Shown: positions 26,233-36,073 of the stretch, in pieces
How the letters are laid out: each line of letters begins with the position of its first letter
Numbering within the stretch: position 1 is the stretch's first letter
Assembly (NCBI GenBank): GCA_964441505.1
Contig: CAYTUV010000015.1
Span: 1 to 64,000, forward strand
DNA length: 64,000 bases
Source of the DNA: Fen-1258 sp964441505
GTDB lineage: Bacteria; Bacteroidota; Ignavibacteria; Ignavibacteriales; Melioribacteraceae
Direction of reading: 5' to 3'
Made by a program: the position numbers and the translations under genes
Notes under the pieces: model-generated
What the model was told of the DNA's origin: nothing
Seen by the model: the letters and a program-made list of their open reading frames with translations, nothing else
Database searches by the model: none

Positions 26233-27975
26233 ATGAGAAGTTTCAAAATAGGCGTTGTAAAATTACTGACTGTAGTGTGCGCAATGCTTATGTTCGGAAC
26301 AAGTACGTTTGCTCAGGTTAGCGTCACATTACCAACTGTTGCCGGTCAAACCGGTACAGTAACTACTGGCGCAATTACAGTTGGGAATTTCACTAATGTA
26401 TATTCATTTCAATTCACTATATCATATGATAAAAATGTAGTGGATTTGACGGGTGTTACCAGTGCCGGAACATTAATTGACGGCGTTGGAAGCCTTAGTG
26501 TAAATCCAGATTTGACAAACGGAAAACTTCATGTAGCATGGGCAAGTGCAACAGCACTTACAAGTACAGGAGCTTTACCATTAATTAAGCTTAATTTCAC
26601 ATTTAAAACCGGGACTACATCATTAACTTTTGATCCGTTAAATCCTTTCAAATTTAATGCTGGTGCCCCGGCCGTAACAGCAACACCCGGCAGCGCTTTT
26701 GTTCCCGGTGTAATAATTCAAGGCGGAACCACAAACGCTGTTGTTGGCGGAACAATTACTATTCCTATCACAGTAACAGCAATCACAGATGCACAGAGTG
26801 TGTATTCTTATGATTTCACCGCTACTTTTGATAAGAATGTATTTACTCTTACAGCAGCTGATTTAGTTGGAACGTTAAGTGCGAGCGGTTCACCTGCGAT
26901 TAATATCAACAATACAACCGGTACAATTACATTTGCATATGCCGGGGCAAGTAAAATTGTAACCACAGGCGGAACGTTACTTAAACTTACCGGTACGGCA
27001 GTTGGAGCCGGTACATCTGCTTTAACTTTCACTTCTTTCAAATTCAATACCGGTGCGCCTACTTCATCCGCATCAGCAGGAAGTGTAGTTGTAACAGCAG
27101 CTAATGTAGCTCCAACATTGACGGTTGCCAGTACTGCAAGTGTAAATGAGAATCAGGCATTAACACTTACGTTAGTAGGTGCTGATAGTCCTGGGTCTGT
27201 ACTTACATATTCTTATACAGTAAGTCCTTCAATTTCTTTAAACGCACCAACATTGAACGCTACGACAGGCGCTTTTGCGTGGACACCTGATTATACTCAA
27301 GCAGGTGTTTATACCTTTACTTTTAAGGTAACAGATGAGGGCGGTTTATTTGTTACAAAAACTACAGTAGTTACTGTAGCTAATGTAAACAGAGCACCGT
27401 ATTTCACAAAGACTCTCCCTGCAAATGAGGTTGTTCAAGTTCACAGAGCTCCAAATCCGGTTTATTATCGATTCCAGTATGTAGCTACGGATGATGATAA
27501 TCAACCGTTGGCATATAGCTTAATATCAGGTGCGGCATATATGAGCATCACTACTGATGGGGCATTCTCATGGGCTGCTGCTATTGATCAAGCCGGAAAA
27601 TCTTTTGTAGTAACAGTTCAGGCAACTGATGGATTGTTAAGTGTAACAACAACAACAATACTCACAGCAAGTGCGATTATTGTAGGCGTTGAAGATTTTA
27701 AAGGTATTCCAACAGAATTCAACTTAATGCAGAATTATCCTAACCCATTCAACCCTACAACATCAATCGGTTTTGCTCTTCCAAAAGAAAGTTCTGTTAG
27801 ACTTGCAGTGTTTAACATACTTGGACAGGAAGTAGCATCATTGGTTCAAGGTACAATGGCAGCAGGATTCCATAAAGTTGAGTTTGATGCTTCGAAACTA
27901 AATACCGGTATGTACATCTACAGAATTGAAGCAGGAAACTTTGTCTCGGTTAAAAAGATGTTATTGATGAAGTAA
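26233..27975 (+). CDS. Secreted two-cohesin protein with T9SS sorting tail
   Basis: I choose the ATG at 26,233, which gives 580 residues and a clean signal peptide ending STFAQ. Two cohesin-type beta domains lie at about 24-150 and 165-285 (FQFTISYDKNVVDLTGV and YDFTATFDKNVFTLTAA are their equivalent strands). Two cadherin-like domains follow at about 290-480, each ending in a typical TWTPDYTQAGVYTF-like strand. The tail from about 491 contains NYPNPFNPTTSIGFALP and is the T9SS sorting domain. Cohesins bind dockerins, and the preceding gene encodes a dockerin, so the two products may bind each other. Confidence 0.9.
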   Translation: MRSFKIGVVKLLTVVCAMLMFGTSTFAQVSVTLPTVAGQTGTVTTGAITVGNFTNVYSFQFTISYDKNVVDLTGVTSAGTLIDGVGSLSVNPDLTNGKLHVAWASATALTSTGALPLIKLNFTFKTGTTSLTFDPLNPFKFNAGAPAVTATPGSAFVPGVIIQGGTTNAVVGGTITIPITVTAITDAQSVYSYDFTATFDKNVFTLTAADLVGTLSASGSPAININNTTGTITFAYAGASKIVTTGGTLLKLTGTAVGAGTSALTFTSFKFNTGAPTSSASAGSVVVTAANVAPTLTVASTASVNENQALTLTLVGADSPGSVLTYSYTVSPSISLNAPTLNATTGAFAWTPDYTQAGVYTFTFKVTDEGGLFVTKTTVVTVANVNRAPYFTKTLPANEVVQVHRAPNPVYYRFQYVATDDDNQPLAYSLISGAAYMSITTDGAFSWAAAIDQAGKSFVVTVQATDGLLSVTTTTILTASAIIVGVEDFKGIPTEFNLMQNYPNPFNPTTSIGFALPKESSVRLAVFNILGQEVASLVQGTMAAGFHKVEFDASKLNTGMYIYRIEAGNFVSVKKMLLMK

Positions 27976-28001
27976 TATATTTATCTTAGTTACGATGTTA
28001 C

Positions 28002-28034
28002 AAAAAATGCCTCTTTTCTAAGAGGCATTTTTTG
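28002..28034 (+). terminator. Rho-independent terminator after the two-cohesin gene
   Basis: AAAAAATGCCTCTT, loop TTCT, then AAGAGGCATTTTTT: a strong stem followed by a U-run, 27 bases after the stop codon. Confidence 0.92.
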
Positions 28035-28069
28035 TTTAATTTATATTTGTTCTTTGAATTCTCTGAATA

Positions 28070-28215
28070 ATATATATTGTCACTTCGATCCCGCATTGGC
28101 GGGAGAGAAGTCTTTGAATTTAGAAGGATTTCTCGGTCGCGGAGTTTATCCTGAAAAATTGAAGGGCTTCATCTTCCGAAGGAATGCCTTTGGCAGAAAT
28201 GACATTTCAGAATAT
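28070..28215. repeat. Palindromic intergenic repeat, TTGTCACTTCGA type
   Basis: The unit starts TTGTCACTTCGATCCCGCAT and GGCGGGAGAGAAGTCTTTGA, contains GGATTTCTCGGTCGCGGAG in the middle and ends GCAGAAATGACATTTC. It is a diverged member of the 170-bp repeat family. A short reading frame crosses it but is not a gene. Confidence 0.75.
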
Positions 28216-28295
28216 TTCAGAGGTCTTACAAAGTGAATCATCAATTTTAATTTATACATAAATGAGTATTCCCAAAACTACTTAAGGAGGGAAAA

Positions 28296-30266
28296 ATGAA
28301 ACGTATTAGTTTTATGTTTTTTGGATTGGCTATTTTTCTATTAGCGTCAAGATTTAGTTATGCTCAGGTAACATTATCATTACCGACAATCACAGGTAAT
28401 GTAGGTACGGAAATATTTGTGCCGATTACAGTAAATGATTTGACCGGTTTAAATATTGATTCCTATCAATTTCAAATTAATTACAATCCTGCTGTAATAA
28501 ATATTACCGAGATCAGCATTACAAACACTCTCTCAGCGGGCGGTTCTTCGGGAAAAAATACTGATGTACCTGGAAGATTCCGTGCGTTATGGTACAGACA
28601 AAGTAATCCAGATGGAACGAAGAATCCACTTGTAGGAAGCGGAACACTTCTAAATATAAAAATTAAGTATATAGCCAGCGGTACAACTGCAATTACTTAT
28701 GGTGCCACTGATGGTTTCATAAATGAATTTTCTACAAGTTCTGTTCCCCCTATTACTTATACTATTACAGCAGTAAATGGATCGGCTATTGCCACAACTG
28801 TTAATAATCCTCCAGTATTTGATTCAGTACCGGCAAAGAATATTAATGAAGGGGAACTTTTAAGCTTTACTGTGAACGCTACTGATCCCGAAAGTCTTCC
28901 CGTTACATACACAACCGGTACACTTCCATTGGGCGCTAATTTTAATCCAACTACAAAAACTTTTACATGGACACCGGGATTCGATCAGGCAGGTCCTTAC
29001 ACCGTAGAATTCAGGGCGAGCGACGGTAATTCAACAACAAGTATAAATGTATCTATAACTGTTGTACAGGTTAACAAAGCTCCGGTATTTACACTTCCTG
29101 TGTCAGGCACTTTTACAATAGCAGAAGCAGCAACAACAAACAATACAATTGTATTTGCTGCGAGCGGTCCTCCCGCCATTGCATTTTCAATGGTACCAAA
29201 TACACCTGCGCTAACATGGGCATCGTTTAATCCGGCAACTGCAACGTTAACACTCACTCCCGGTTATGGTGTAGCAGGTGCTGTTCCCGGCGGGAATTAT
29301 ACTATCACTATCCGGGCTACCGGAGATGGTCTGACCACAGACAAAGTTATTACGGTTACTGTTTCGGCTACTAGTAGAAGTCCGGTTTGGACGGGAGATG
29401 GTACATCGACAATTTCCACAAAATTAATTAAGTATAATGAAATATTTAATTTCAGTTATAAAGCAATTGATCCTGATGGACATACAATAATTTATTCTTT
29501 AGAATCAATTAATCCTGCAACAACGGCAGCAGTATTTACACACCAAGCTGGTTTCGGTGGTTTTGGTCAGTTAGTTTTCACGCCTACCGCTGCCAATTCC
29601 GGTATAGTATATACAATTGTTGTTAAAGCAACCTGTTCAGCAAATCTATTCTCTACAACTACAACGGTTCTTACTGTTGGTGTAAACACTCCTCCTTCAT
29701 TCACAACAGCTTTGACCGATAGAACTGTAAAAGTGCATAACGTTCCTGTTGCTTTCACATTCCCGTATGTTGCAACAGATGCAGATGGTGATCCATTCAC
29801 TTTCACTTTAGTCTCCGGAAAGGGTTCTATCTCTTCAACAGGTTTATACAGTTGGACGCCGGTAGCGGCAGATAAAGGTACAACAAATACGGTGAAAGTT
29901 AGAATAGCAGAAACAGCTAACCCATCAATATTCACCGAAACGACTGCAGTTTTAACTGTGGAAAATGTAGTTACCGGTGTTGAAAGTATTGAAGGAGTAC
30001 CAACTAATTTTGCCCTAATGCAGAATTATCCGAATCCTTTCAATCCAAGTACAACTATTCACTTTAAAATTCCAATCACATCTTATGTTAAGCTTTCGGT
30101 AGTTAATATTCTTGGTGAAGAAGTTGCTGTTCTTGTTAATGGTCTGGTTTCTGCCGGTAACTATAATGCAGCCTTTGATGCGACCAATCTTCCAAGCGGT
30201 TTATACTTGTATAGAATTCAGGCGGATAATTTTAATCAAGCTAAGAAGATGTTGTTAACAAAATGA
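28296..30266 (+). CDS. Secreted cohesin plus cadherin-like repeat protein with T9SS tail (656 aa)
   Basis: It starts after a strong Shine-Dalgarno (TTAAGGAGGGAAAA). The signal peptide ends RFSYAQ. A cohesin-type domain lies at about 24-165 (SYQFQINYNPAVINITEI). Four cadherin/Ig-like repeats follow to about 555 (NEGELLSFTVNATDPE, FTWTPGFDQAGPYTVEF, TDADGDPFTFTLVSG). The final 90 residues are a T9SS tail with NYPNPFNPSTTIHFKIP. It has the same overall layout as the protein encoded at 26.2 kb and probably arose with it by duplication. Its likely role is a surface-exposed binding partner for dockerin proteins. Confidence 0.9.
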   Translation: MKRISFMFFGLAIFLLASRFSYAQVTLSLPTITGNVGTEIFVPITVNDLTGLNIDSYQFQINYNPAVINITEISITNTLSAGGSSGKNTDVPGRFRALWYRQSNPDGTKNPLVGSGTLLNIKIKYIASGTTAITYGATDGFINEFSTSSVPPITYTITAVNGSAIATTVNNPPVFDSVPAKNINEGELLSFTVNATDPESLPVTYTTGTLPLGANFNPTTKTFTWTPGFDQAGPYTVEFRASDGNSTTSINVSITVVQVNKAPVFTLPVSGTFTIAEAATTNNTIVFAASGPPAIAFSMVPNTPALTWASFNPATATLTLTPGYGVAGAVPGGNYTITIRATGDGLTTDKVITVTVSATSRSPVWTGDGTSTISTKLIKYNEIFNFSYKAIDPDGHTIIYSLESINPATTAAVFTHQAGFGGFGQLVFTPTAANSGIVYTIVVKATCSANLFSTTTTVLTVGVNTPPSFTTALTDRTVKVHNVPVAFTFPYVATDADGDPFTFTLVSGKGSISSTGLYSWTPVAADKGTTNTVKVRIAETANPSIFTETTAVLTVENVVTGVESIEGVPTNFALMQNYPNPFNPSTTIHFKIPITSYVKLSVVNILGEEVAVLVNGLVSAGNYNAAFDATNLPSGLYLYRIQADNFNQAKKMLLTK

Positions 30267-30305
30267 TTTTTATGCGGGTTTGATGAATTCAATCCCTGTA
30301 GCTCG

Positions 30306-30338
30306 AAGAGACAATTTCAGTTTTTGATTTTGTCTCTT
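30306..30338. terminator. Hairpin between convergent genes
   Basis: AAGAGACAA (30,306-30,314) pairs perfectly with TTGTCTCTT (30,330-30,338). It lies between convergent stop codons at 30,266 and 30,493, so it could serve both strands, although the T-run is weak. Confidence 0.5.
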
Positions 30339-30492
30339 GTAGATTTTATTCCTCTTTTTTTGTAGAGACGATTCTGGGAATCGTCCCATTTGCCCTCTTC
30401 TTGTTGAAGCAAACTGAAAATGACGACTCAGTTGGTCGCCGCTAAAATTTAATCTCTTAATGTAAATTCCATGCCGCTTTCGGCGAGGAAAT

Positions 30493-31956
30493 TTATTTAT
30501 CGTTTGCAATCTTAAATGCTGTCAGAAAGGATAGTCTCGTTATCGCTTCAAATAGCTTTTGATTAAGTGTCTCGGGAGTATCCGTAAGCATATGAAGATG
30601 CTTGTAGCTGTTAGTGGTAACAAAGTATAATGTACTAATCCCTTTCGCGAAGAATGGCTCGGCATCCGCTCCGCCGCCTTTCCACGTTCTTGTTACTAAT
30701 AGATTGTCATTCTCTTTATCAATCTGTTTTGCAATACTCCAGAGAGTTGGTGCGCTTTCACCGCCTCCGATCTGAATGCTGTCTCCGTATCCGACACAAT
30801 CCATGTTTATCATTGCCTTAACATTTTCTTTAGTGAAGGGCATGTTATCTGCAAAAAATTTTGATCCGTTCAATCCCTGTTCTTCACTAGCAAAGAAAAC
30901 AAACGCTATAGAACGTTTAGGTCCCTCCTTTAGTGTTGAGAATGCTCTCGCAATCTGTAGAAGTGCCGCGGATCCGGAAGCGTTATCATTAGCGCCGGGG
31001 AAGAATATTTTTCCTGCCTGTTCTCCAACATGATCAAGATGAGCGCCCATAATCAGATATTCATTCTTCAGCTTTGAATCACTGCCCTCTAATATTCCAG
31101 CAACATTGACTACCTCTTTTTCTTTTTCATATCTGGTGTTTACCTCCAGATCAACTTGATTTGCCAATTGAACTGAGTATGGTTTCTTCTCCGAATCAAT
31201 TTTTGTCTGTAAATCTTTAAGTGTGAAATTGCTTCCGCTGAGTAAATTATCAGCAACCGGAATATCTATATGAATCTCAGGAAAATTTTTTATCTGCTCG
31301 CCTTCACCATGTATTACGCTGCCGATAGGTCGTTGCGGTTCTTTATCATTCGGAAATGATGTGAACAAAATTCCAACTGCTCCATGTTTCGCGGCAACTA
31401 TGGCTTTCTCTCTCGGATTCCCATTGGTAAATCCTTTTCCATCGATATTCCAACTTGGATTGTACTTAAAGACCATCACAACTTTTCCTTTGACATCAAT
31501 ACCGGCATAATCATCATAGCCCAATTCGGGTTGGGAAAGACCGTATCCGCAGAAGGCAACTTGTGCAGTAAACTTACCGGCGCCGGTGAAACCTCTGTAG
31601 GCATAGTCTTTGCCTATTTCGTATTTTGTTCTTACCTGATTCTTGATTACAGTAAAATGTTCAGGAAAAAAAATCTCGTTGTACTCAACTTTTAGTTTCT
31701 GGAAATAGTTTTTACCATCGCCAGGTTTTAGATTTATTTTAACTAATTCTTCCTTCATAAAATCTGCGGCTTTATTATATCCAATACTCCCGGGAAGTCG
31801 TCCGGCTAGTTCTTTACTTGCCAAAAAATTTACAGTTTTCATCAACTCTTCTTTATTGATTAGTGAAATGCCGGTTTCTCTTGGCTGAGCGTAAAGATAG
31901 GAAATTGATGTTGTGATCAGAAAAAACAGACAGATGAATACACGTCGAGGATTCAT
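30493..31956 (-). CDS. Secreted M28-family aminopeptidase with PA domain
   Basis: The 487-residue protein has a signal peptide (ending SYLYAQ). A protease-associated domain occupies about 120-270 (YDDYAGIDVKGKVVMVF, AAKHGAVGILF). The zinc peptidase domain has MGAHLDHVG (first His and Asp side), GANDNASGSAALLQIAR, FFASEEQGLNGS (catalytic Glu-Glu), NMDCVG and a late His in YKHLHMLTDTPE. M28 enzymes release N-terminal amino acids outside the cytoplasm. No T9SS tail is present, so it is probably periplasmic. Confidence 0.92.
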   Translation of the reverse strand: MNPRRVFICLFFLITTSISYLYAQPRETGISLINKEELMKTVNFLASKELAGRLPGSIGYNKAADFMKEELVKINLKPGDGKNYFQKLKVEYNEIFFPEHFTVIKNQVRTKYEIGKDYAYRGFTGAGKFTAQVAFCGYGLSQPELGYDDYAGIDVKGKVVMVFKYNPSWNIDGKGFTNGNPREKAIVAAKHGAVGILFTSFPNDKEPQRPIGSVIHGEGEQIKNFPEIHIDIPVADNLLSGSNFTLKDLQTKIDSEKKPYSVQLANQVDLEVNTRYEKEKEVVNVAGILEGSDSKLKNEYLIMGAHLDHVGEQAGKIFFPGANDNASGSAALLQIARAFSTLKEGPKRSIAFVFFASEEQGLNGSKFFADNMPFTKENVKAMINMDCVGYGDSIQIGGGESAPTLWSIAKQIDKENDNLLVTRTWKGGGADAEPFFAKGISTLYFVTTNSYKHLHMLTDTPETLNQKLFEAITRLSFLTAFKIANDK

Positions 31957-32044
31957 TAAGCAACTCCTTGATAGAGGATCAAATAATTTCGTCCGAAAAT
32001 ATCGAGAAATAGTTTTGAATGAAAGAAGAATGTGAAAAAGGAAA

Positions 32045-34099
32045 TTAAATCAGCTGATGCAAGGCTTCATCAATATCGGTGGTAGGCAGGTTGCAAGTGA
32101 AGTTCTTACAGACATAAATAGTTGGCCTCGAATCGATGGCGGAATATGATTTGAGATAGCGGAAAGGCAAATTTCCGTCCGCATTAGTTGAATCGGCAAG
32201 AATAATGACCTTATTGGGAATGAAGGGCTTTGTTAATTTTGTAATAACAGCTTGCGTTTCCTTTTTAGACAAATCACCGGCAACGATTACTTCGTAGCTT
32301 GGACCTTTCGCAAAGTCAAAAGCGCAGAGAAGCTGTGTGAATGCCTGTGGACTCTGCATCATGTATTGTGAAGTTGAATCAAATAATTTGCCGGCGAGAT
32401 CTTCATATTTTGAATCGGCTGTGATTCTTGATAAGCGTAAAAGATTCAGTGCAAAGATTGAATTCCCGGATGGAACCGCTCCATCGTAATATTCTTTTGT
32501 CCTGACAATTAAATTTTCACCGTAGTCAGGTGAAAAGAAAAAGCCGCCGTTCTCTTCATCCCAAAAGTGGTGGATAGAAAATTCTGTTAACTGAATTGCC
32601 TGATTGATATACCGTGTCTTAAAAGTTGATTCATATAATTCAAATAAAGCCCATACCATAAATGCATAATCATCAAGGTTAGCTGTTATGTTTGAATCAC
32701 CATCTCTATATCTGTGAATTAATTTTCCGTCACTGATCGTCAGATACTCGTTTATGAATTCCGCTGCACGTTCTGCAGCAGAAATATACGATGGATTGGC
32801 AAGCACACGCCCGGCTTTTGCAAGTGCCGCAATCATTAATCCATTCCAGTCGGTAAGAATCTTATCGTCTTTATACGGATGAACTCTTTTCTCGCGATGA
32901 TCGAAGAGTTTTTTAAGAATGCTTGTGATATGTTCATCGTTTCTAAAGTCGTTTGCAGATGAATCAGTCAGATGGAAAATATTTGCACCGGAGAATTGGT
33001 GAGTGGCTTCATCATGAAAATTTCCTTCATAGCTAACGTTGTATAAACTGAAAATTATTTCCGCATCCTCCTTTCCGAGAATTTCAATAAGTTCATCCTG
33101 AGTCCAGACATAAAACTTTCCTTCAGCACCTTCACTATCGGCGTCTTCGGCGGAATAAAACGCGCCGTCATGAGAAGTCATATCACGTAAAATGTAAGTT
33201 GCAATCTCATTAACCGTTTCTGCAAATTCGCTATTACCGGTGGCTTGATAAGCCTCTGTATATGCCATTGTTAGAAGAGCCTGATCATACAACATTTTTT
33301 CGAAGTGGGGGACAAGCCATTTAGAATCGGTTGAGTATCTGTGAAAACCAAAACCGATCTGATCAAATATTCCGCCGCGCCTCATTTCGGTCAGAGTTTT
33401 AACAACTATGTTTAACGCTTTCTGAGAGTCTGTCCTTTTCCAGTAACGGAGAAGAAACATTAAATTATGCGGTGAGGGAAATTTTGGTACGCTGCCGAAT
33501 CCGCCGTATGTAGAATCAAATCTTTTCTCAAAATTGTTAAATGCCTGTGTAAAAATATTCTCATCAATTTGGGCAGAAGAATTTTGAGAGTACGTTTTGT
33601 AAAGATGATCGGTGAATTCGATTGAGCTCTTTTCAACATCCTTCCGTTTGGATCTCCACGTCTCATCGATTCTTTTTATTAAATCTTTGAAACCGATTCT
33701 TCCGTATTTAGTCTCTTTCGGGAAATATGTACCGGCGTAGAAAGGATTTCTGTCCGGTGTCATTATTACAGATAGTGGCCATCCTCCGCTGCCGGTCATC
33801 ATCTGGCAGACCATCATATAAATGTTATCGATATCGGGTCGTTCCTCACGGTCAACCTTTATTGAAACAAATACCTGATTCAACAGATCGGCAGTTTCCT
33901 TATCCTCAAAAGACTCATGTTCCATCACATGGCACCAGTGACAGGTTGAGTAGCCTATTGACAGAAAGATAGGTTTATCTTCGAGACGTGCTTTTGCGAA
34001 GGCCTCCTCACCCCAAGGAAACCAATCCACCGGATTGCCGGCGTGTTGCAGAAGGTAGGGACTTTTTTCGTTTATTAAGCGGTTAGTGTTTTTTTGCAC
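32045..34099 (-). CDS. YyaL/SPATA20-type thioredoxin-domain protein (DUF255)
   Basis: The 684-residue protein matches the family along its length. The N-terminal thioredoxin-like DUF255 domain has SPYLLQHAGNPVDWFPWGEE, STCHWCHVME (CxxC) and SGGWPLSVIMTPD. The C-terminal part is an alpha/alpha-toroid like those of glycosidases and epimerases (GGIFDQIGFGFHRYS, YSAEDADSEG, DWNGLMIAALAKAG). The family is universal and its reaction is not established. No signal peptide is present. It is a single gene here. Confidence 0.92.
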   Translation of the reverse strand: MQKNTNRLINEKSPYLLQHAGNPVDWFPWGEEAFAKARLEDKPIFLSIGYSTCHWCHVMEHESFEDKETADLLNQVFVSIKVDREERPDIDNIYMMVCQMMTGSGGWPLSVIMTPDRNPFYAGTYFPKETKYGRIGFKDLIKRIDETWRSKRKDVEKSSIEFTDHLYKTYSQNSSAQIDENIFTQAFNNFEKRFDSTYGGFGSVPKFPSPHNLMFLLRYWKRTDSQKALNIVVKTLTEMRRGGIFDQIGFGFHRYSTDSKWLVPHFEKMLYDQALLTMAYTEAYQATGNSEFAETVNEIATYILRDMTSHDGAFYSAEDADSEGAEGKFYVWTQDELIEILGKEDAEIIFSLYNVSYEGNFHDEATHQFSGANIFHLTDSSANDFRNDEHITSILKKLFDHREKRVHPYKDDKILTDWNGLMIAALAKAGRVLANPSYISAAERAAEFINEYLTISDGKLIHRYRDGDSNITANLDDYAFMVWALFELYESTFKTRYINQAIQLTEFSIHHFWDEENGGFFFSPDYGENLIVRTKEYYDGAVPSGNSIFALNLLRLSRITADSKYEDLAGKLFDSTSQYMMQSPQAFTQLLCAFDFAKGPSYEVIVAGDLSKKETQAVITKLTKPFIPNKVIILADSTNADGNLPFRYLKSYSAIDSRPTIYVCKNFTCNLPTTDIDEALHQLI

Positions 34100-34173
34100 G
34101 ATCGCCTTTTTAGAAATCTTTCTTTCGTTTAAACCGATCGCACAATCAGTTAGTTCATTACAAATTTATTTAA

Positions 34174-34270
34174 GGGCAGTTCTAAAAACTATCTTTTGTA
34201 AATATTTAACGCAGAGAACGTAAAGAAAAAGCAAAGTTCGCAAAGGATATTGAGGTTTTTAGAACTACCC
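34174..34270. repeat. 97-bp repeat with terminal inverted repeats, copy 2
   Basis: Starts GGGCAGTTCTAAAAAC and ends GTTTTTAGAACTACCC. It differs from the copy at 10,196-10,292 at only a few positions. It lies eight bases after the stop side of the GlsB-like gene. Confidence 0.88.
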
Positions 34271-34277
34271 TTAATAT

Positions 34278-34562
34278 TTATTGCTGCCCTTTTCTTCCTT
34301 TTGTAAGCACACCAATCACAAGAGCAAAAACTGCTGAACCGATTATCGACCATACAAATGGAAATTCTCTTCCCTGAATATTCATAGTATAGAACATTGG
34401 TAAATTTAATTCTCTTGCAATTAAAGGCCCGAGCCACGCGCCAATAAACCCGACAATGATTGAAACAAAACATCCGCCAAGTGAATATCCGGCAATACTC
34501 TGTCCGATTGCGCCGCATATAGCAGCGATGACCAGCAATAAAAGAAATCCTCCAAGACTCAT
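34278..34562 (-). CDS. GlsB/YeaQ/YmgE-family small membrane protein
   Basis: Starting at 34,562 the product has 94 residues and three membrane segments. Gly-rich helices with GQSIAGYSLGG and IIVGFIGAWLGP match the transglycosylase-associated (GlsB/YeaQ) family, which is linked to general stress but has no proven activity. A longer frame starting at 34,592 is open but begins with a hydrophilic stretch that is not part of the family. Confidence 0.85.
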   Translation of the reverse strand: MSLGGFLLLLVIAAICGAIGQSIAGYSLGGCFVSIIVGFIGAWLGPLIARELNLPMFYTMNIQGREFPFVWSIIGSAVFALVIGVLTKGRKGQQ

Positions 34563-34642
34563 TTTAACTACCTCGCATCTATTAAACTGCAATTAATCTA
34601 AACAAAAATGGGGCAATAAAAAAGTCTTGTACGGGAGAAGTG

Positions 34643-35467
34643 TTAAGTAGGTATTTGTTTTGATAGTGTGGTAAAAAGATTTACGCTTTGCGTATCATTT
34701 ATAAAGGAATATGCATTGATAAGATTATTCAGAACACGTGTTATAATTACCTCTGCAGAGACATCGTTGTGAAGAGCATTAATGATTGCATCTACCGGAT
34801 ACTCGAGCGCTTCGTTGATATCGCTCTCGTAAATTATCCTCCCTCCGTTGAAACAGTCTATCAGAATTATTTCTTCTTCACTCAGAATCTTTGCTAAAAA
34901 ATGCCCGGGGAAATTACATCCACGGATATTAAAACCAAGCCTGTGACCTAAAAGAATATAAATTAATGAAAGTGTTATTGGCAAACCTTTCTTCTCTTTA
35001 AGAGCGTAGATTGGATTGCTGTTAAATGGATTGTAATAGTTCTCTTTGCACCCCCGGATTCCTTTTTCCTGAAACAGATAGTTGGCCAGGTCAAGTTCAT
35101 CGCCATATGGAATTTTATTCCTGAATTCACCGGCTAACTGATCGAGCATTTTCGTCAACGAAGGAAGAGAATAAATACCGTAGTGGAATCTGGAAATAAG
35201 ATCCAGAGCGAGTTCAATTTTTTCATTCTGATTTGCAAGATTAAACCAGCTGTGCCAGTTATCGGTAAGCCATTTTCTTCTGTTCGATGTAAGTATTGGA
35301 GCCAATATGTTCATCTTATCAGAATCAACATACTCGTGAAGATTATTCAGATCTTCTTCAAGACATAAACCGTAATTGTTTAACTGTACGATAATTTCAT
35401 CGCGCACCTCTGTGCTCGAATCATCAATTAAATCAATCAGGTAATGCAATTTTGATTCTGATGCCAT
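34643..35467 (-). CDS. SirB1-type transglutaminase-like protein
   Basis: The 274-residue protein has no signal peptide. The central part reads NYYNPFNSNPIYALKEKKG, LPITLSLIYILLGHRLGF and GCNFPGHFLAKI, which match the SirB1 transglutaminase-like family. The catalytic Cys of true transglutaminases is not obvious, so enzymatic activity is doubtful. The N-terminal 100 residues are helical (HEAT-like in character). The gene is alone and diverges from the thioredoxin gene. Confidence 0.78.
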   Translation of the reverse strand: MASESKLHYLIDLIDDSSTEVRDEIIVQLNNYGLCLEEDLNNLHEYVDSDKMNILAPILTSNRRKWLTDNWHSWFNLANQNEKIELALDLISRFHYGIYSLPSLTKMLDQLAGEFRNKIPYGDELDLANYLFQEKGIRGCKENYYNPFNSNPIYALKEKKGLPITLSLIYILLGHRLGFNIRGCNFPGHFLAKILSEEEIILIDCFNGGRIIYESDINEALEYPVDAIINALHNDVSAEVIITRVLNNLINAYSFINDTQSVNLFTTLSKQIPT

Positions 35468-35573
35468 TTCAGTCTTTTAAATGTTTCTAATAGCCAAAAT
35501 AATATTAATTTTGGTGTGAAGATCGATAAGTATTTACAAATACCAATACTTTTCTATATTAACAGAGGTCAGG

Positions 35574-36062
35574 ATGAAAAAGTTCTTGTTAACAATGGTG
35601 GTAATATTTATTTGTCTGATGAATACAATGAATGCTCAGGAGACAAAGGATAAAAATAATACACCAAAATTTGATCCGTCAAGGGATCCATTTGCCGATC
35701 TCAAAACGGCGGTTGTTGAAGGACAAAAAACCAACAAGCGAATTTTGCTTGATGTAGGAGGCGAGTGGTGCATCTGGTGCCATCGGTTAGATGGATTTTT
35801 GGACGCAAATCCGGAAATCAAAAATTTTATGAACGATAATTTTGTTGTTCTGAAGATTAACTGGAGTCCTGAGAATAAGAACGAAAAATTTCTTTCACAG
35901 TATCCGAAGGTTACAGGCTATCCCCATATATTCATACTTGAAAGTGACGGGAAGTTTCTATACTCAAAGAATACAGGTGAACTTGAAAAAGAAAAATCAT
36001 ACAGCGCAGAAAAAATTATGGATTTCTTGAAAGAATGGGCACCGAACAAAGAGAAATCATAA
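35574..36062 (+). CDS. Exported thioredoxin-family protein
   Basis: The 162-residue protein has a signal peptide (ending TMNAQ). After a charged linker come RILLDVGGEWCIWCHRLDG, the thioredoxin-7-type active site (CxxC as CIWC), and later VTGYPHIFILESDG with the cis-Pro of the fold. It probably acts as a periplasmic thiol reductant. The active-site context resembles the DUF255 protein encoded nearby at 32-34 kb. Confidence 0.87.
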   Translation: MKKFLLTMVVIFICLMNTMNAQETKDKNNTPKFDPSRDPFADLKTAVVEGQKTNKRILLDVGGEWCIWCHRLDGFLDANPEIKNFMNDNFVVLKINWSPENKNEKFLSQYPKVTGYPHIFILESDGKFLYSKNTGELEKEKSYSAEKIMDFLKEWAPNKEKS

Positions 36063-36073
36063 ACAGACAGAAA

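Noticed and set aside
30270..30509. 79-codon minus-strand frame between convergent genes
   Set aside because: It covers intergenic repeat words (AGAGACGATTCTGGGAATCG) and a hairpin; the product is basic and resembles nothing.
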